64,000 nt of DNA. Source: Idiomarina aminovorans. GTDB taxonomy: Bacteria; Pseudomonadota; Gammaproteobacteria; Enterobacterales; Alteromonadaceae. Of the stretch, positions 30,201-40,103 are shown piece after piece. Where the stretch lies: contig NZ_JAKNDA010000004.1 in the NCBI RefSeq assembly GCF_023155095.1, positions 1-64,000 of the forward strand. Reading direction: 5' to 3'. A program made the translations under genes and the position numbers. Positions within the stretch are counted from its first letter, which is position 1; each line of letters starts with the position of its first letter. Below the pieces are notes generated by a model. It searched no databases. It was given only the letters and a program-made list of their open reading frames with translations, and was not told the DNA's origin.

Positions 30201-30228
30201 AAAACCGACCATCAACTATGATGGTCGG
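30201..30228 (-). terminator. Terminator of the RND efflux operon
   Basis: On the minus strand CCGACCATC, loop ATAGTT, GATGGTCGG, then TTTT. The stem includes the last codons of the RND gene. As a hairpin it can also serve the convergent phosphodiesterase gene, whose stop is at 30199. Confidence 0.65.
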
Positions 30229-33200
30229 GATATTCTTCTTGTAAAGATTCCAGCTTGCGAGTAAGCGCCATTGGCGAACTGGTTTTCCGTGCCAGAGCAA
30301 TATACAGCGCCGGAATAACAAAGAGTGTCAGGAAAGCGGATACCGCAACCCCGGCAAAAATTACCGTACCAATAACCATACGGCTTTCCGCGCCAGGCCC
30401 TGAACCTAAAATTAGCGGCAAGGCACTCATCAAGGTTGTAAATGCTGTCATCACAATAGGCCGTAAGCGTTGCTGAGCGGCTTTAAGTGTTGCCTCTTTA
30501 AACTCGACACCTGAGTCACGGAGCTGGTTGGCGAATTCAACAATAAGAATGCCGTTTTTCGCCGCCAGACCAATGAGCATAACAATACCAATTTGGCTGT
30601 AAATATTGATACTCATACCCGTTAAATACAGTGCCAATAAGGCACCAACAATAGCCATAGGCACGGCCAGCATAATAACCAGCGGATGAATAAAGCTTTC
30701 GAACTGTGCAGCCAGAACCAGAAAGGTGATAACCAGGGCGAGGCCAAACACAAAAACAATCGAGTTTCCGCTTTCCTTATACAGCTGCGATTCGCCTTTA
30801 TAGTCAATTGAGACATCTTCCGGCAGCTTGTCTTTAACCACCCCTTCCAGATAGTTTAATGCCTCACCCAGCGAATAACCGTCAGCTAAATTAGCCTCAA
30901 TAGTAACGCTACGCATCCGGTTGTAACGATTAAGCCGCGCCGATGTTGCCTGCTCAGTAATGGTCACCAGATTGGAAAGCGGGATCAGCTCGTCGCTTTT
31001 GCGCGAACGAACGTAAATATTATCGATGGCGCCTGGGCTACGATAATCCGCTTTTTCACCTTCCAGCATCACATCGTACTCTTCTCCCCGGTCGAGATAA
31101 GTGGTCACTCTCCGCTGTCCTAATACCGACTGCAGCGTAATACCGATGTCCTGCACTGAAACGCCGAGATCTGCCGCACTGGCTTCATCGACCTGAATTA
31201 ATAGCTGCGGCAAAGTTTCTTTGTAATCGCTATCAAGATTTTGTAGCCCCGAATTTGTCGCGGCTTGCTCAATCACAATATCCCTAAATTCCGCCAGACG
31301 CTCATAAGTGTTGCCTTGTAAAACAAACTCCACCGGACGTCCACCGCCGCCGCTAATACCGCTTCGCATAAAAGCGAAAGCCTGAACACCAACAACCGAA
31401 TTCAGCTGCGAGCGCATTTCTTCCATTAAGTCAAAACTCGACCACTCTCGCTCATCAAAAGGAACGGCGCCGACAATGGCAATACCGGCACTACCGCCCC
31501 AACCCGGAGCGCGGACAATCAAGCGATCAATTTTACCCTCATCAATATAGGGCAGCAAAATCTGTTCTATTTCATCCATATGTCGCGAGCTCGATTCAAA
31601 GCTGGCACCCTCAGCACTGCGAACCTGAATATAAAAGGTTCCACGGTCTTCCGGTGGAGCGAACTCCTGAGGTATTAAGCTGAATAATCCAAAGGCAACA
31701 ACTCCGGACATAACCACCAGCACAACAGCCATAAAAGGGCGCTTCACACTCTTTTCAAGTACTCTGCTATAGCCGCTTTCAAGCCAGTTAAAAGTCGCGT
31801 CGAAGCCTTTACCAAACTTGCTGGTTCTTTCCTTTTTACTCAGTATTTTAGAGCTCAACATCGGCGTTAACGTAAGTGCAGCTATGCTGGAAAACGCCAC
31901 AGCCGCCGCCATTGCAATAGCAAACTCGGTAAAGAGTTTTCCGATGTTGCCATCCAGAAAAGCGAGAGGTACAAACACGGAGATCAATACCAACGTGGTG
32001 GCAACAACAGCAAAACCCACTTCTCTGGCACCTCGGTAAGCCGCCAGGATAGGCGGCTCCCCCTCTTCGATACGACGATAAATATTTTCCAGCACCACAA
32101 TGGAATCATCAACCACCAGGCCAATTGCCAGTACCAGGGCGAGTAAGGTGAGCAAGTTAATGGAAAAACCCAGTGCAAATAGCACCATGTAGGAGGCAAT
32201 AATGGCAACCGGCACCGTCAATGCAGGAATAATGGTTGCTCTGATATTCCCCAAAAACAGGTAAATAACCACAATAACCAACGCCATGGCGACAGCCAGA
32301 GTGTTATAGACCTCATCAACCGAGCCCTGAATAAATATTGAAGAGTCATAGCTGGGTGCCAGATACATAGTTTCCGGCAAGGTTTCCTGAATTTTTTTCA
32401 TTTCCCGATGAACGTTATTCACGACATCAAGAGTATTGCCTTTGGATTGCTTGATGACCCCGACACCGACCATATTAACGCCGTTACCCCGAAAGTCAGT
32501 TTTATCATCCTCGGCTCCCAACTCAACCCGTGCCACTTCACCCAAACGCACTAAATAGCCGTCATCACCTTGTCGTATAACCAAGTTCTTAAAGTCTTCC
32601 GGGGACAAATAAGCCCTTGCCATCCGAACAGAAAACTCTCTGTCTGTTGACTCAACTTCGCCAGCCGGGAGCTCAACGTTTTCTTCCCGTAGCCGACTGA
32701 CAATGTCAGTTACCGTTACCTGCCGTGCAGCCATCGCATCACGGTCCAGCCACACGCGCATGGCATAGCGGCGATCACCACCGATAATCACCCGCGCAAC
32801 CCCGTCAGCAACCGACACACGATCGACAATGTAGCGGTCGGCATAATCAGTCAGCTCCAGAATCGACATACTCTCGCTGCGCAAGTTATACCAGACAATG
32901 GTGCTTTCATCGCTCGACGCTTTTGATACTTCAGGCGGGTTGGCCTCTTCCGGCAGGTTATCGAGCACTCGTGACACACGCTCGCGAACGTCATTAGATG
33001 CCGCGTCGATATCCCGGCTTAAATTAAACTCTATACTGATTCTGGAACGCCCGTTGCGACTGCTCGAGCTGATATTTTTAATACCTTCAATTCCGCTGAT
33101 ACGATCTTCGACCAACTGAGTTACCTGGGTTTCCACCACCTCAGCAGAAGCGCCGGGGTAATCGGTATCAATCGAAACGATAGGGCGATCAATATCGGGA

Positions 33201-33310
33201 TATTCACGCAATGGCAACATGGTAAAAGCCACGATGCCAAAAACCACCAACAGAATATTCAGTACGGTCGCAAAAACCGGACGTTTTACAGAAAGGTCAG
33301 ACAACAACAT
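30212..33310 (-). CDS. RND efflux transporter permease (HAE1/AcrB type)
   Basis: A 1,032-residue proton-driven inner-membrane pump of the tripartite RND class, with 12 expected TM helices in two halves and large periplasmic loops. Visible are the TM1 start SVKRPVFATVLNILLVVFG, the TM4 motif LALVLAIGLVVDDSIVVLENIYRR with the paired aspartates of the proton relay, and the second-half GLAAKNGILIVEFANQLRD. Substrates are probably hydrophobic or amphipathic drugs. It lies 3 bp after the adaptor gene. No outer-membrane TolC partner is encoded here. Confidence 0.93.
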   Translation of the reverse strand: MLLSDLSVKRPVFATVLNILLVVFGIVAFTMLPLREYPDIDRPIVSIDTDYPGASAEVVETQVTQLVEDRISGIEGIKNISSSSRNGRSRISIEFNLSRDIDAASNDVRERVSRVLDNLPEEANPPEVSKASSDESTIVWYNLRSESMSILELTDYADRYIVDRVSVADGVARVIIGGDRRYAMRVWLDRDAMAARQVTVTDIVSRLREENVELPAGEVESTDREFSVRMARAYLSPEDFKNLVIRQGDDGYLVRLGEVARVELGAEDDKTDFRGNGVNMVGVGVIKQSKGNTLDVVNNVHREMKKIQETLPETMYLAPSYDSSIFIQGSVDEVYNTLAVAMALVIVVIYLFLGNIRATIIPALTVPVAIIASYMVLFALGFSINLLTLLALVLAIGLVVDDSIVVLENIYRRIEEGEPPILAAYRGAREVGFAVVATTLVLISVFVPLAFLDGNIGKLFTEFAIAMAAAVAFSSIAALTLTPMLSSKILSKKERTSKFGKGFDATFNWLESGYSRVLEKSVKRPFMAVVLVVMSGVVAFGLFSLIPQEFAPPEDRGTFYIQVRSAEGASFESSSRHMDEIEQILLPYIDEGKIDRLIVRAPGWGGSAGIAIVGAVPFDEREWSSFDLMEEMRSQLNSVVGVQAFAFMRSGISGGGGRPVEFVLQGNTYERLAEFRDIVIEQAATNSGLQNLDSDYKETLPQLLIQVDEASAADLGVSVQDIGITLQSVLGQRRVTTYLDRGEEYDVMLEGEKADYRSPGAIDNIYVRSRKSDELIPLSNLVTITEQATSARLNRYNRMRSVTIEANLADGYSLGEALNYLEGVVKDKLPEDVSIDYKGESQLYKESGNSIVFVFGLALVITFLVLAAQFESFIHPLVIMLAVPMAIVGALLALYLTGMSINIYSQIGIVMLIGLAAKNGILIVEFANQLRDSGVEFKEATLKAAQQRLRPIVMTAFTTLMSALPLILGSGPGAESRMVIGTVIFAGVAVSAFLTLFVIPALYIALARKTSSPMALTRKLESLQEEYPDHHS

Positions 33311-33313
33311 AAT

Positions 33314-34369
33314 TTAACCTCCCTGCACAGCAACAGGTACGCCGTCACGAAGGCGAACAATACCTTCGATAATGACTTTTTCTCCTGGCTTAAGGCCGCC
33401 TGTAATTTCTACGATACCGGGTTTACGGCGACCAATAGTCACTTCCTTCTGGCGCGCTCGGTTATCCGGCGTTAAAACATAAACGTACTGCCTGTTCTGG
33501 ATAGGAATAAGCGCTTTTTCGGGCAGTAACAAGGCTTCATCAATGCTTCGTAACAAAGTGATTTTTAACAGCATCCCCGGACGCAGGCGCTCATCGTCGT
33601 TATCAATTTTAGCACGCACTTTAACCGAGCGAGTGACAGGATCAACACGCGAGTCAATGCTGGCAATACGCCCGATAAATTGTTCACCCGGATACGCCCG
33701 GCTGCGTGCAACCACTTGTTGATCAACTGCGATACTGGCGAAATAGCGTTCGGGCACACTAAAGTCAATTTTAATCGGTTTGATATCATCCAGCGTGGTG
33801 AAAACATCGCCCGGGCTGACTAATGAGCCCGCGCTGATTTCCCGGATACCGACACGGCCTGAAAAGGGTGCATGAATTTTCATCTCGCGTAACGTCGCCT
33901 CTGCGACTTCTAAATCGGCCTGCAGACCGTTAACACGAACTTGCTGTTCATCAAACTGTTGTTGCGAAGCTGCATTGCCACGTCGTAATTCAGTAATACG
34001 TTCCAGCTGGCGCTTTGCTTCGTCTAAACTAAATTTTAATTGTTGTACACGAGCAACTTCTTTACGGGCATTCAACTCAGCCAACAGTTGGCCCTGTTCA
34101 ACTAAGTCACCACTTTCAAAATAAATTTTATTGACGACGTCCTGGGTTTGCGTGGTAATGCGAACGGTTTCATTGGCCATGGCGGTGCCAAGTGCTTCAA
34201 TCGTATCGCGAAACTCACTAATTTCTGCAGTCTGAATTTTTACCGGAACCGTTTGTTCTTTGCCCTCTTCTCTTTTTTCTTCAGGCGGGAATACAAACAA
34301 ATACACAGCCGCCGCAATCAAAATAACGACAACAATGGTTATAGGGTTAATCCAGGAGCGTTTCGCCAT
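33314..34369 (-). CDS. RND efflux periplasmic adaptor (membrane fusion protein)
   Basis: Bridges the inner-membrane pump and the outer-membrane channel. The ATG at 34369 (MAKRSWINPITIVVVILIAA) has AGAGGTAAG at 7 bp and is preferred to the ATG six codons upstream. It gives 351 residues: an N-terminal membrane anchor, a split lipoyl domain (around TQDVVNKIYFESGDLVEQGQ and IHAPFSGRVGIREISAGSLV), a coiled-coil hairpin between them, and beta-barrel and proximal domains. Confidence 0.93.
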   Translation of the reverse strand: MAKRSWINPITIVVVILIAAAVYLFVFPPEEKREEGKEQTVPVKIQTAEISEFRDTIEALGTAMANETVRITTQTQDVVNKIYFESGDLVEQGQLLAELNARKEVARVQQLKFSLDEAKRQLERITELRRGNAASQQQFDEQQVRVNGLQADLEVAEATLREMKIHAPFSGRVGIREISAGSLVSPGDVFTTLDDIKPIKIDFSVPERYFASIAVDQQVVARSRAYPGEQFIGRIASIDSRVDPVTRSVKVRAKIDNDDERLRPGMLLKITLLRSIDEALLLPEKALIPIQNRQYVYVLTPDNRARQKEVTIGRRKPGIVEITGGLKPGEKVIIEGIVRLRDGVPVAVQGG

Positions 34370-34420
34370 GCTTACCTCTAAGTTCATAATACAACGGTTT
34401 TAACATAGGCCATTGTACGC

Positions 34421-34442
34421 AAAACACCGCCCAAAGGCGGTG
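34421..34442 (-). terminator. Terminator downstream of hemE
   Basis: On the minus strand CACCGCC, loop TTTG, GGCGGTG, then TTTT, 36 bp after the hemE stop. A stable GC-rich stem with a short T-run. Confidence 0.75.
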
Positions 34443-34477
34443 CGCTTAACGAGGATTATAGCGGTTTAATCGCAAAT

Positions 34478-35554
34478 TCAATCGTTTGAATGAAATGCCG
34501 GACTGTATTTATGAATAGCGTTAATAAAAGCAGCCGCGTGTTCAGGGTCTACTTCAGGGTGAATTCCATGGCCAAGGTTAAACACATGACCCGGACCGGA
34601 GCCATAGCTTTCTAAAATAATTTGTACTTCTTCCTCTATTCGCTCCGGGCTCGCATAAAGCATGCTGGGGTCCATATTACCCTGCAGCGCAACTTGCCCG
34701 CCAACACGGGCGCGAGCATCGGACAAGTCGGTTGTCCAGTCCACGCCAAGTGCATCCGCACCGCTTGACGCCATAGCTTCCAGCCATTGACCGCCATTTT
34801 TGGTGAATAAAGTCACAGGCACTTTGCGTCCATCGGCTTCTCGCGTAAGACCCGCTACAATTTTCTCCATATATGCCAGAGAAAAGGCTTTGTAGTCTCG
34901 CGGCGATAACACCCCACCCCAGGTATCGAATATCATTACTGATTGTGCACCCGCCGCTATTTGTGCGTTCAGGTACTGAGTCACAGATTCTGCCAGTACG
35001 TTCAACAACCTATGCATGGCTTCAGGCTCGGCAAACATCAGCTGTTTTACTTTAGAAAAGTTTTTCGTACTTCCACCTTCAACCATATAGGTTGCCAGTG
35101 TCCATGGACTGCCAGAAAAACCAATGAGCGGCACACTGCCGTCAAGTTCACGACGAATAGTACGCACCGCATTCATCACGTAGCCTAATTCGTCTTCCAT
35201 ATCCGGAACGGCGAGGTTTTTAATAGCCGCTAAACTACGCACTGGGTTTTTAAACTTAGGGCCCTCGCCTGCTTCAAAATATAAGCCTAATCCCATGGCA
35301 TCGGGAATGGTCAAAATATCGCTAAACAGTATGGCTGCATCTAAGTCAAACCGACGCAGCGGTTGCATAGTCACTTCGCAAGCAAGCTCGGTGTTGCGGC
35401 ACAATGACATAAAATCGCCGGCCTGCGCGCGCACCTTCTTATATTCAGGCAAGTAACGCCCTGCCTGACGCATCATCCAGACAGGTGTGCGATCAACCGG
35501 CTGTTGGGCCAGTGCGCGCAGGTAACGATCATTCTTAAGCGCCGAAGCGGTCAT
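34478..35554 (-). CDS. hemE: Uroporphyrinogen decarboxylase
   Basis: Decarboxylates the four acetate arms of uroporphyrinogen III to give coproporphyrinogen III in haem synthesis. The 358 residues include the conserved N-terminal [38 protein letters not shown] with the catalytic aspartate, [17 protein letters not shown] and the C-terminal FNLGHGIHP. Normal length. The next gene on this strand upstream is nudC. Confidence 0.98.
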   Translation of the reverse strand: MTASALKNDRYLRALAQQPVDRTPVWMMRQAGRYLPEYKKVRAQAGDFMSLCRNTELACEVTMQPLRRFDLDAAILFSDILTIPDAMGLGLYFEAGEGPKFKNPVRSLAAIKNLAVPDMEDELGYVMNAVRTIRRELDGSVPLIGFSGSPWTLATYMVEGGSTKNFSKVKQLMFAEPEAMHRLLNVLAESVTQYLNAQIAAGAQSVMIFDTWGGVLSPRDYKAFSLAYMEKIVAGLTREADGRKVPVTLFTKNGGQWLEAMASSGADALGVDWTTDLSDARARVGGQVALQGNMDPSMLYASPERIEEEVQIILESYGSGPGHVFNLGHGIHPEVDPEHAAAFINAIHKYSPAFHSND

Positions 35555-35631
35555 AGCAAATCCAGTAATTGATTGATATCAGTAAGCGCTATTTTATCAG
35601 TCCGCAAGCTATGGCTCCATGAAAACTTGTG

Positions 35632-36429
35632 CTACCTCTTTTGAGAGAGAGCAATCAAGGTTCTGGCTATGGTTCCTTCCGGTGGGATAGCGGGAAGGTC
35701 GTCAAAAGCAAACCAGTCGCCGGTAACCAGCTCATAAGGGTCGATATGCAATTCACCTTCGGCCCAATCGGCAGTAAATCCCATCATTAGAGAATGAGGG
35801 AAAGACCAGGGCTGACTCAGGTGGTACTGAATGTTCTTAACGCGAATGCCGGCTTCTTCATAAACTTCCCGCTCTAATGCCTGCTCCAGGCTTTCACCTG
35901 CCTCAACAAAACCGGCAAGTATTGAGTGCATACCGGCTTTGTGGCGCTTTCCCTGAGCCAACAAAATTTTATCGTCTTTACGAATAGCCACAATAATGCA
36001 GGGCGATACTCGCGGATAGCACCGATGCTGACACTGGTTACAGTGCATGGCCAGTTCCCACTCAATGGTCTGCATGCGTGCACCACAGCGGCCACAAAAT
36101 CGATGGGTATTGAGAAAGTCACTGAATTGACGCGCCCGGCCCGCCATCTCAAACTTTTCCATATCCTCAACCACCAGCAGCTGTCTTAATGGTGCAAACT
36201 CGCCCCCGATAAACTGCTCATCCATATAGTCTGCCATTACCAGGTAGCAGCTGCGCTCTCGCAACGCTCCTATTTCGACCACTCTATATTCATTTAAATC
36301 GGGATACGTTAAGTCTTGCAAACAACCAAAAGGCACTTCCCCGCTATCATCTAAAAAAAGATGGTCGGAACTGACGATGAACCACCAGGCCGGTTCATCA
36401 ACTGCTGGTTTTGAATACAAAGTTGCCAT
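35632..36429 (-). CDS. nudC: NAD(+) diphosphatase / NAD-RNA decapping enzyme NudC
   Basis: Hydrolyses NADH and removes NAD caps from RNA. The 265-residue protein has an N-terminal domain, a zinc ribbon (CGRCG, then CNQCQHRCYPR) and a Nudix domain with the full box GFVEAGESLEQALEREVYEEAGI near residue 172. The QPWSFPHSLMMGF motif marks the NADH-specific subfamily. Divergent from rsd. Confidence 0.95.
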   Translation of the reverse strand: MATLYSKPAVDEPAWWFIVSSDHLFLDDSGEVPFGCLQDLTYPDLNEYRVVEIGALRERSCYLVMADYMDEQFIGGEFAPLRQLLVVEDMEKFEMAGRARQFSDFLNTHRFCGRCGARMQTIEWELAMHCNQCQHRCYPRVSPCIIVAIRKDDKILLAQGKRHKAGMHSILAGFVEAGESLEQALEREVYEEAGIRVKNIQYHLSQPWSFPHSLMMGFTADWAEGELHIDPYELVTGDWFAFDDLPAIPPEGTIARTLIALSQKR

Positions 36430-36531
36430 AATAATTCCGCGTATCGAATCCGTTTGATTTTCTGTAAAATTAGTTGAGTTCTAGTGCTTCTGACTTTACA
36501 TTGGGTATAGAAATTATAAACGGAGAGTATC

Positions 36532-37008
36532 ATGTTAAGCCGTAATGAGCAGGCAAAAAAGCGCTGGGGTGGCGCTCATAAAAGTATCGACCTCTGGTTG
36601 TCTGAGCGCCAGGATTTATTAGTCAATTACTTTAAACTTGCCGCGCTTCCGCCTTATGAAGGCATCCGCCAAGGCTTACCAGATGTTGTCGATATCCGTA
36701 ATTTCTGCGGGCAATTGGTCGACTATGTTTCAGGCGGCCACTTTGAAATTTATGATCAAATAGTGCGGGAGGCCAGCTCGCAGGGCAGTTCTGTAGACGA
36801 CTTAGCAGATGACCTTTTCCCTTTAATTTCTGACACGACGGAGATTGCGTTAGACTTTAACGATAGATACGGGAATGTAAACTCTACTGATCATTGCGAA
36901 ACCTTTGACAGGGATTTATCCGCACTGGGTGAAGCCGTCGAGTTGAGAATGGAATTTGAAGATAAACTGCTCAACCATTTAGATGAACATCAGTTGATAA
37001 CCGCTTAA
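36532..37008 (+). CDS. rsd: Regulator of sigma D (Rsd/AlgQ family)
   Basis: An anti-sigma factor that binds RpoD in stationary phase and shifts polymerase to other sigma factors. The 158-residue all-helical protein opens LSRNEQAKKRWGGAHKSIDLWLSERQDLLVNYFKLA, characteristic of Rsd, with RQGLPDVVDIRNFCGQLVDYVS further on. Ribosome binding site GGAGAG. In many relatives it lies near nudC and hemE, as here. Confidence 0.93.
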   Translation: MLSRNEQAKKRWGGAHKSIDLWLSERQDLLVNYFKLAALPPYEGIRQGLPDVVDIRNFCGQLVDYVSGGHFEIYDQIVREASSQGSSVDDLADDLFPLISDTTEIALDFNDRYGNVNSTDHCETFDRDLSALGEAVELRMEFEDKLLNHLDEHQLITA

Positions 37009-37027
37009 ACTTTTCTCTGTCAGCGAA

Positions 37028-37052
37028 AAAGCGCCAGCTTAAAGCTGGCGCT
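37028..37052. terminator. Bidirectional terminator between rsd and the FKBP gene
   Basis: AGCGCCAGCTT and AAGCTGGCGCT form an 11-bp stem with a minimal loop between two convergent genes. It is flanked by A-rich sequence on the left, which gives a T-run for the minus-strand gene. Confidence 0.7.
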
Positions 37053-37070
37053 TCCACCAATAAAATCGTA

Positions 37071-37817
37071 TTACTGCTGCTTTGCATCTAACTCGTCTTT
37101 TTGCACATTAAGCAACTCAACCGTAAAAATCAGTGTGGAATTTGGCGGGATCTGACCACCACCCACTTCACGTTCACCGTATGCCAGTTCCGCCGGGATC
37201 ACGAAACGGTATTTAGCGCCTTCTTTCATCAACTGCAAGCCTTCAGTCCAGCCCGGAATAACGCGGTTTAACGGGAACGACGTTGGTTCCTCACGCTCAT
37301 AGGAGCTGTCAAACACTTCACCGTTAATGAGCGTGCCTTCATAATGAACTTCAACCATATCGGTTTCAGATGGGCGAATTCCGTCACCTTGTTCCAGTAC
37401 TTCGTACTGAAGACCCGAGTCGGTTGTTTGCACACCTTCTTTTTTGGCGTTTTCTGCTAAGTAGGCTTTGCCTTCTTCTTCAGACTTTTTACCTAAAACG
37501 TTCTGACGCTGTTCCATCACTTCCTGACGCATGGTATTTAAAATTTCTTCGGCTTCTTCGTCACTCAGTTGTGGGTCACCTTTAATTGCATCAACAAAAC
37601 CCGCAATAACAACGTCGCGCTCGAGCATATAATCAGCTTCTTCCTGACGCTCAAGGTTGCGCGCAATAAAGCCACCAACAGAAGAACCTAAAGCGTAAGC
37701 CTGTTTATCTTTCTCAGTCGCTAATTCTGTTTCATTAGCCGGAAATTTTTCTTGTGAACAAGCAGTCAACGCCAGCGCCATGGCTGAAATAGCTAACGGC
37801 TTCATCAGTTGTGTCAT
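37071..37817 (-). CDS. FKBP-type peptidyl-prolyl isomerase, FkpA/Mip-like lipoprotein
   Basis: A periplasmic proline isomerase and chaperone. The start at 37817 follows GGAG at 8 bp; a TTG at 37829 would lie over that site. The signal MTQLMKPLAISAMALALTAC has lipobox ALTAC, so it is probably an envelope lipoprotein. Residues about 25-115 form the helical dimerisation domain (DKQAYALGSSVGGFIARNL). The C-terminal FKBP domain has VEVHYEGTLINGEVFDSSYER and VIPGWTEGLQLM. All key residues are present. Confidence 0.93.
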   Translation of the reverse strand: MTQLMKPLAISAMALALTACSQEKFPANETELATEKDKQAYALGSSVGGFIARNLERQEEADYMLERDVVIAGFVDAIKGDPQLSDEEAEEILNTMRQEVMEQRQNVLGKKSEEEGKAYLAENAKKEGVQTTDSGLQYEVLEQGDGIRPSETDMVEVHYEGTLINGEVFDSSYEREEPTSFPLNRVIPGWTEGLQLMKEGAKYRFVIPAELAYGEREVGGGQIPPNSTLIFTVELLNVQKDELDAKQQ

Positions 37818-37911
37818 CGTTTTCTCCAATTATCGTCTTGCATCCTTTCGGACTATGCCATAATAGTGTTATGTAACAGACCCATACTACACAACCACAA
37901 GGAACTTGCCT

Positions 37912-38907
37912 ATGCCTTTTCTCAAGCTATGCGTTGCGTTTTCGCTGCTGGTTGTCGTTGCGGGTTGCCAACCTTCGCCGGAAAAAGTGAATAAAAAAAT
38001 ACACGCTGAAAACGGCACATACGCGGCCGATATTTCGGATGATGGCAGCTTGAGTCTGGTCTCTACCGATGATGCCGGGCTGCTACTTTGGCCTCGCTAT
38101 GCCAACAGTCCTAAGTACCAATGGCAGCATAACGAAAACGAAGTCTCGCAAATAATAGACGTTGATATCAGTGCTGATGGCGCGGTCGCAGTTGCCGCAT
38201 CGCGCAAAGAATTTTCTATGTGGGACATTAATAGCGGCGAAAATTTGGGGTTCTGGAAAATAGGTTCCGGCCGTATACAAAAGCTGGTCGTCAGCAAGAA
38301 AGGCGGAACCGTAGTATTGGCTAAGCGAAATGGTACTCAGGTTGCTTTTAACCCCGCGTCGGGCAGGCGCATTGAGTTTTACGGTCATACTGAAAATATT
38401 AATGCACTGGATATCTCTCCCAACGGTTTTTATGTACTCAGTGGTTCAAACGATCATTCAGCCATTTTATGGGATACTCGTAGCGGGCAAATAGTCCATC
38501 GGTGGCCGCTGGAAGGCCGAATCACACAAGTTGCCCTGCACCCTGACGGTCATTTCGCTTTCACTGCAGATGCAACCGACAACGCCATTATCCGCTCATT
38601 ACCCGACGGAGAAACTGTTTCCAATTTAAAGTTTATGGAGCGCCATAAAATTTTTAGCGCGGCTCGTTTCAGTCTGTCTGCGGATTATCTCATTACCGGG
38701 TCACCATCACGTAAAATTGCAATTTGGGACACATCAACGGGAAAGCAACTCTCAAATTGGCGGGTGGATTTACGTGAAGGAAGGCGCCCAAGTAACGCCT
38801 CTGTGTTGTCAGTGGTTTTCGATGAACAGCAGCAAATGGTCATTAGTGAAAGCTCCGCCGGCCTTGCAGAGCGGTGGAATATCGACGTAACAGGTAGTAA
38901 AGAATGA
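37912..38907 (+). CDS. WD40-like beta-propeller lipoprotein
   Basis: A 331-residue envelope protein. ATG 37912 has AAGGAA at 7 bp and gives MPFLKLCVAFSLLVVVAGCQ, with lipobox VAGC. The rest is made of repeats of about 40 residues with WD40-like endings, for example NALDISPNGFYVLSGSNDHSA followed by ILWDTRSGQ, and SADYLITGSPSRKIAIWDTS. This predicts a propeller of about seven blades. Such proteins are usually protein-interaction scaffolds; the function is unknown. Overlaps slyX by 4 bp, so the two are coupled. Confidence 0.85.
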   Translation: MPFLKLCVAFSLLVVVAGCQPSPEKVNKKIHAENGTYAADISDDGSLSLVSTDDAGLLLWPRYANSPKYQWQHNENEVSQIIDVDISADGAVAVAASRKEFSMWDINSGENLGFWKIGSGRIQKLVVSKKGGTVVLAKRNGTQVAFNPASGRRIEFYGHTENINALDISPNGFYVLSGSNDHSAILWDTRSGQIVHRWPLEGRITQVALHPDGHFAFTADATDNAIIRSLPDGETVSNLKFMERHKIFSAARFSLSADYLITGSPSRKIAIWDTSTGKQLSNWRVDLREGRRPSNASVLSVVFDEQQQMVISESSAGLAERWNIDVTGSKE

Positions 38908-39128
38908 CATCAAAAAATATTGAAGAACAATTAGCCAATTTAGAAACGCAGTTGAGCTTTCAGGAAGACACTATCAACTCTTTAAATAGCTTAGTCACGG
39001 CACAAACTCAGCAAATGAGTGACATGCAAAAGCAAATTCGCTGGTTGGGAAAACGCATGAAACAACTGCAGGATAATCAGTCCCCTGACTCCGATCCGAC
39101 CGCTGAGCCACCGCCGCCTCACTATTAA
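38904..39128 (+). CDS. slyX: SlyX family protein
   Basis: A 74-residue coiled-coil protein: IEEQLANLETQLSFQEDTIN then SLNSLVTAQTQQMSDMQKQI with a heptad pattern, and the typical proline-rich end AEPPPPHY. Its biochemical role is not established. Upstream of prkB, in line with the slyX/prkB neighbourhood of other gammaproteobacteria. Confidence 0.93.
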   Translation: MTSKNIEEQLANLETQLSFQEDTINSLNSLVTAQTQQMSDMQKQIRWLGKRMKQLQDNQSPDSDPTAEPPPPHY

Positions 39129-39203
39129 AGTCGTCGAGTTTACCTTGACCTTGGCAGAGCAGGTCAGTATAACAACTGTTCTTACTAAGTTTGCGAGAAT
39201 GTT

Positions 39204-40103
39204 ATGTCATCAAAGCACCCGATAATTGCCGTTACCGGTTCATCAGGCGCCGGAACAACCACCACAGGTCAGGCCGTACGCCACATCTTTCGTTCGTTAG
39301 ATGTCAGCGCCGCCTTTGTGGAAGGTGACAGTTTTCATCGCTATTCTCGTCCTGAAATGGATTTAGCTATTCGGAAGGCACAAGAGCAAGGTCGCCATAT
39401 AAGCTATTTTGGTGCCGAAGCAAACGACTTTGACCGTCTGGAATCTTTGTTTCGCTCTTATTCGCAAACGGGGAACGGAAAGGTTCGACGGTACTTACAC
39501 AGCTTTGACGATGCGGTGCCATACAACCAGATGCCCGGCACGTTTACCCCTTGGGAAGAACTGTCTGAAAACACTGACACCTTATTCTACGAAGGCTTAC
39601 ATGGCGGCGTGTGTGGCAACGGTTACGATGTTACGCAGTATGTCGACCTGCTCATTGGCATGGTGCCTATTGTTAACCTGGAATGGATCCAAAAACTGAT
39701 TCGCGATACTTCAGAACGCGGGCATTCACGTGAAGCCGTAACGACCAGTATTGTTCGTGGTATGGAAGACTATATTCACCATATTGTGCCGCAATTCTCT
39801 CGTACTCATATCAATTTTCAGCGTGTGCCGACAGTCGATACCTCAAACCCATTCAGCGCTAAAGACATTCCTTCACTGGATGAGAGTTTTGTGGTTATAC
39901 GTTTTCGCGGCATTAAAAATGTCGATTTCCCGTATTATCTGCAGATGATAGACGGCTCATTTATGTCACGCACTAACACCCTGGTTGTACCCGGCGGAAA
40001 AATGGCATTAGCTATGGAGCTTATTCTGACACCACTTATTGAACAAATTATGGAAAGAAAAAACCAGGTGCGACGTCAGGTTGACTGGATATCCAGTAAG
40101 TAA
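39204..40103 (+). CDS. prkB: Phosphoribulokinase-like protein PrkB
   Basis: A P-loop kinase of the phosphoribulokinase/uridine kinase family. The 299 residues start SSKHPIIAVTGSSGAGTTTT (P-loop GSSGAGTTT) and continue VEGDSFHRYSRPEMDLAIRKA and FYEGLHGGV, almost as in E. coli PrkB. No RuBisCO genes are present, and the physiological substrate in non-autotrophs is not known. Its stop codon abuts the convergent rlmJ stop with no spacer. Confidence 0.93.
   Translation: MSSKHPIIAVTGSSGAGTTTTGQAVRHIFRSLDVSAAFVEGDSFHRYSRPEMDLAIRKAQEQGRHISYFGAEANDFDRLESLFRSYSQTGNGKVRRYLHSFDDAVPYNQMPGTFTPWEELSENTDTLFYEGLHGGVCGNGYDVTQYVDLLIGMVPIVNLEWIQKLIRDTSERGHSREAVTTSIVRGMEDYIHHIVPQFSRTHINFQRVPTVDTSNPFSAKDIPSLDESFVVIRFRGIKNVDFPYYLQMIDGSFMSRTNTLVVPGGKMALAMELILTPLIEQIMERKNQVRRQVDWISSK

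Noticed and set aside
39204-40103. Calvin cycle (autotrophy) based on phosphoribulokinase
   Set aside because: The gene is the PrkB type found in heterotrophs such as E. coli; no RuBisCO or other cycle genes are in the window.
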